DNA of 59,907 nucleotides from Pseudomonas viridiflava (GTDB taxonomy: Bacteria > Pseudomonadota > Gammaproteobacteria > Pseudomonadales > Pseudomonadaceae), in contig NZ_RBTP01000079.1 of assembly GCF_003702045.1 (NCBI RefSeq), positions 1-59,907 on the forward strand, read 5' to 3'. The first letter of the stretch is position 1, and each line of letters opens with the position of its first letter. Made by a program: the position numbers and the translations under genes. The notes under the pieces were generated by a model, which saw nothing but the letters and a program-made list of their open reading frames with translations, did no database searches and was not told the DNA's origin. Below, one piece after another: positions 58,853 through 59,907 of this stretch.

Positions 58853-59801
58853 CGCGCAACCTCAGGCTGAGCTCACCACCATTAAAGCTTCTTTCCACGC
58901 CACCCACATCCAAACGCAACGCGCCCTGCGCATTGATACCCAAGACAACGCCATTAATGGCGTCAGCACCCGAAAGTAATGTCACTGCTGCTCCTTGCCA
59001 TAAATGACCGCGCTCCCATTCATCCTGGAGCGCGGTGAATCCCTCCTGACGATGAATAGCGAGGAGAGACTCAAGCTTTTGACTCATTCGGGCAGCTAGC
59101 TCATTGCGATCAACCAGCTGGCCCGTCTCAAGACGTACAGAGGTCCACGCCTGATCAACCTCTGTTGACGTCTGCATATTCACGTTAACGCCGATACCTA
59201 TCACCACGTGACACACATCAGCCGGATCACCGATCAGCTCTAGCAGTATCCCGGCGACCTTGCGGCGACCCACGAGAACATCGTTAGGCCATTTGAGTCC
59301 GGCATCTTTAACGCCCATTTCACGCAGCGCGCCCATCACTGCGAGCCCAACGAGCAAGCTAAGCCCCTCTAGCTGGCGCATGCCGCCATCAATCCGCTTT
59401 ACGAGGCTGTAATACAGATTGAACGCAAAGGGACTTATCCACTTGCGACCACGTCGCCCCCTACCGGAAGTCTGTCGCTCGGCCAACACAAGCGCTGGCA
59501 TCGTGCCTGCACCGGCTATCAGGCGCGCGGCTTCTGCGTTAGTAGAGTCAACCGAGTCATGGATATGAACGGACCAGGCAGAAGGTAGACCGTGACGTGA
59601 CAATGACTCGCTATCGAGTAGTGAAATAGGCGAAGCGAGCTTGTAGCCGCGCCCACGCACCTTGTGGATCTCAACACCCAGATCGGCTTCAAGCAGTTGA
59701 AGCTGCTTCCAGACTGCGCTTCGACTGATCCCTAGAGCCTCACCCAGCACCTGCCCTGAATGAAAGGCCCCATCAGCAATTAGCTTCAACAACGTCAGCA
59801 T
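58842..59801 (-). CDS. birA: Biotin--[acetyl-CoA-carboxylase] ligase and biotin repressor
   Basis: A 319-residue bifunctional BirA. The N-terminal winged helix (about 1-60: SGQVLGEALGISRSAVWKQLQLLEADLG in segments) is present, so repressor activity is possible. The catalytic domain has the biotinyl-AMP loop SGRGRRGRKWISP, LKWPNDVLV and the C-terminal SH3-like domain GVVLGINAQGALRLDVGG. It biotinylates the AccB carrier. First gene of the birA-coaX-SPOR operon; the start at 59801 is supported by the family N-terminus. Confidence 0.95.
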   Translation of the reverse strand: MLTLLKLIADGAFHSGQVLGEALGISRSAVWKQLQLLEADLGVEIHKVRGRGYKLASPISLLDSESLSRHGLPSAWSVHIHDSVDSTNAEAARLIAGAGTMPALVLAERQTSGRGRRGRKWISPFAFNLYYSLVKRIDGGMRQLEGLSLLVGLAVMGALREMGVKDAGLKWPNDVLVGRRKVAGILLELIGDPADVCHVVIGIGVNVNMQTSTEVDQAWTSVRLETGQLVDRNELAARMSQKLESLLAIHRQEGFTALQDEWERGHLWQGAAVTLLSGADAINGVVLGINAQGALRLDVGGVERSFNGGELSLRLRDDS

Positions 59802-59888
59802 TTAAGGATCGCCTCGCAATAAGGCACGCATGATAGCCACGACGAGGCATGGTGCATAGAAACGAACGTTTGTTTTTAAAGCTAAAAA

Positions 59889-59907
59889 AGACAAAACCCC
59901 TCACCGC
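59889..59907. terminator. Probable half of an rRNA-operon terminator at the window edge
   Basis: The last bases, ACAAAACCCCTCACCGC, look like the distal arm of the hairpin usually found after the 5S rRNA gene in Pseudomonas (arms AAAACCCCTCACC / GGTGAGGGGTTTT). The matching arm would lie outside the window, so this is an inference. Confidence 0.35.

Overview
The window reads as chromosomal DNA of a fluorescent-group Pseudomonas, probably of the P. syringae/P. fluorescens lineage. The evidence is the high GC content, the protein sequences, and Pseudomonas-specific gene neighbourhoods: an OprG/OmpW porin beside a sugar-nucleotide epimerase; MFS-ssb opposite uvrA, followed by ftnA and katA; and birA-coaX-SPOR next to the Tyr/Gly/Thr/Trp tRNA cluster. 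The species is an inference from recognition, since no database search was possible.

Region 1 (1-17 kb) is accessory and metabolic. It holds the 3' part of oprG, two overlapping sugar-nucleotide short-chain dehydrogenase-fold genes, a large MscS-type channel, a DoxX protein, an alpha/beta hydrolase and a tandem REP-like repeat. It then carries a sugar-acid catabolic locus: FAH-fold hydrolase, SDR dehydrogenase and ACS-family transporter on the minus strand, a LysR regulator, and divergently an FAH-fold XylX-like dehydratase and an IlvD/Edd-type sugar-acid dehydratase. The same operator-like palindrome (CAATAAC-N5-GTTATCG) lies in front of both arms. An old-yellow-enzyme reductase and an MFS exporter follow.

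Region 2 (17-26.6 kb) has a GNAT acetyltransferase, two gene-poor AT-richer stretches and the frameshifted, catalytically decapitated remnant of a tyrosine recombinase. These lie just downstream of the conserved ssb/yajR-like/uvrA/ftnA/katA block. The remnant looks like the scar of a lost mobile island at the 3' side of ssb.

Region 3 (26.7-57 kb) is the translation and transcription superlocus, all on the minus strand. In transcription order it runs tRNA-Tyr, Gly, Thr, Trp, secE-nusG, rplKAJL-rpoBC, rpsLG-fusA-tuf (str), S10, spc and alpha operons, ending with rplQ. Promoters and terminators can be placed for several units. A tufB gene, expected between tRNA-Thr and tRNA-Trp, is absent. Region 4 (57.6-59.9 kb) holds birA-coaX-SPOR and probably the edge of an rRNA-operon terminator. 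No CRISPR array, intact transposon, phage or complete novel system was found. The strongest leads are the paired operator of the sugar-acid locus, the integrase scar, the RmlD-like protein lacking its catalytic dyad, and the missing tufB.
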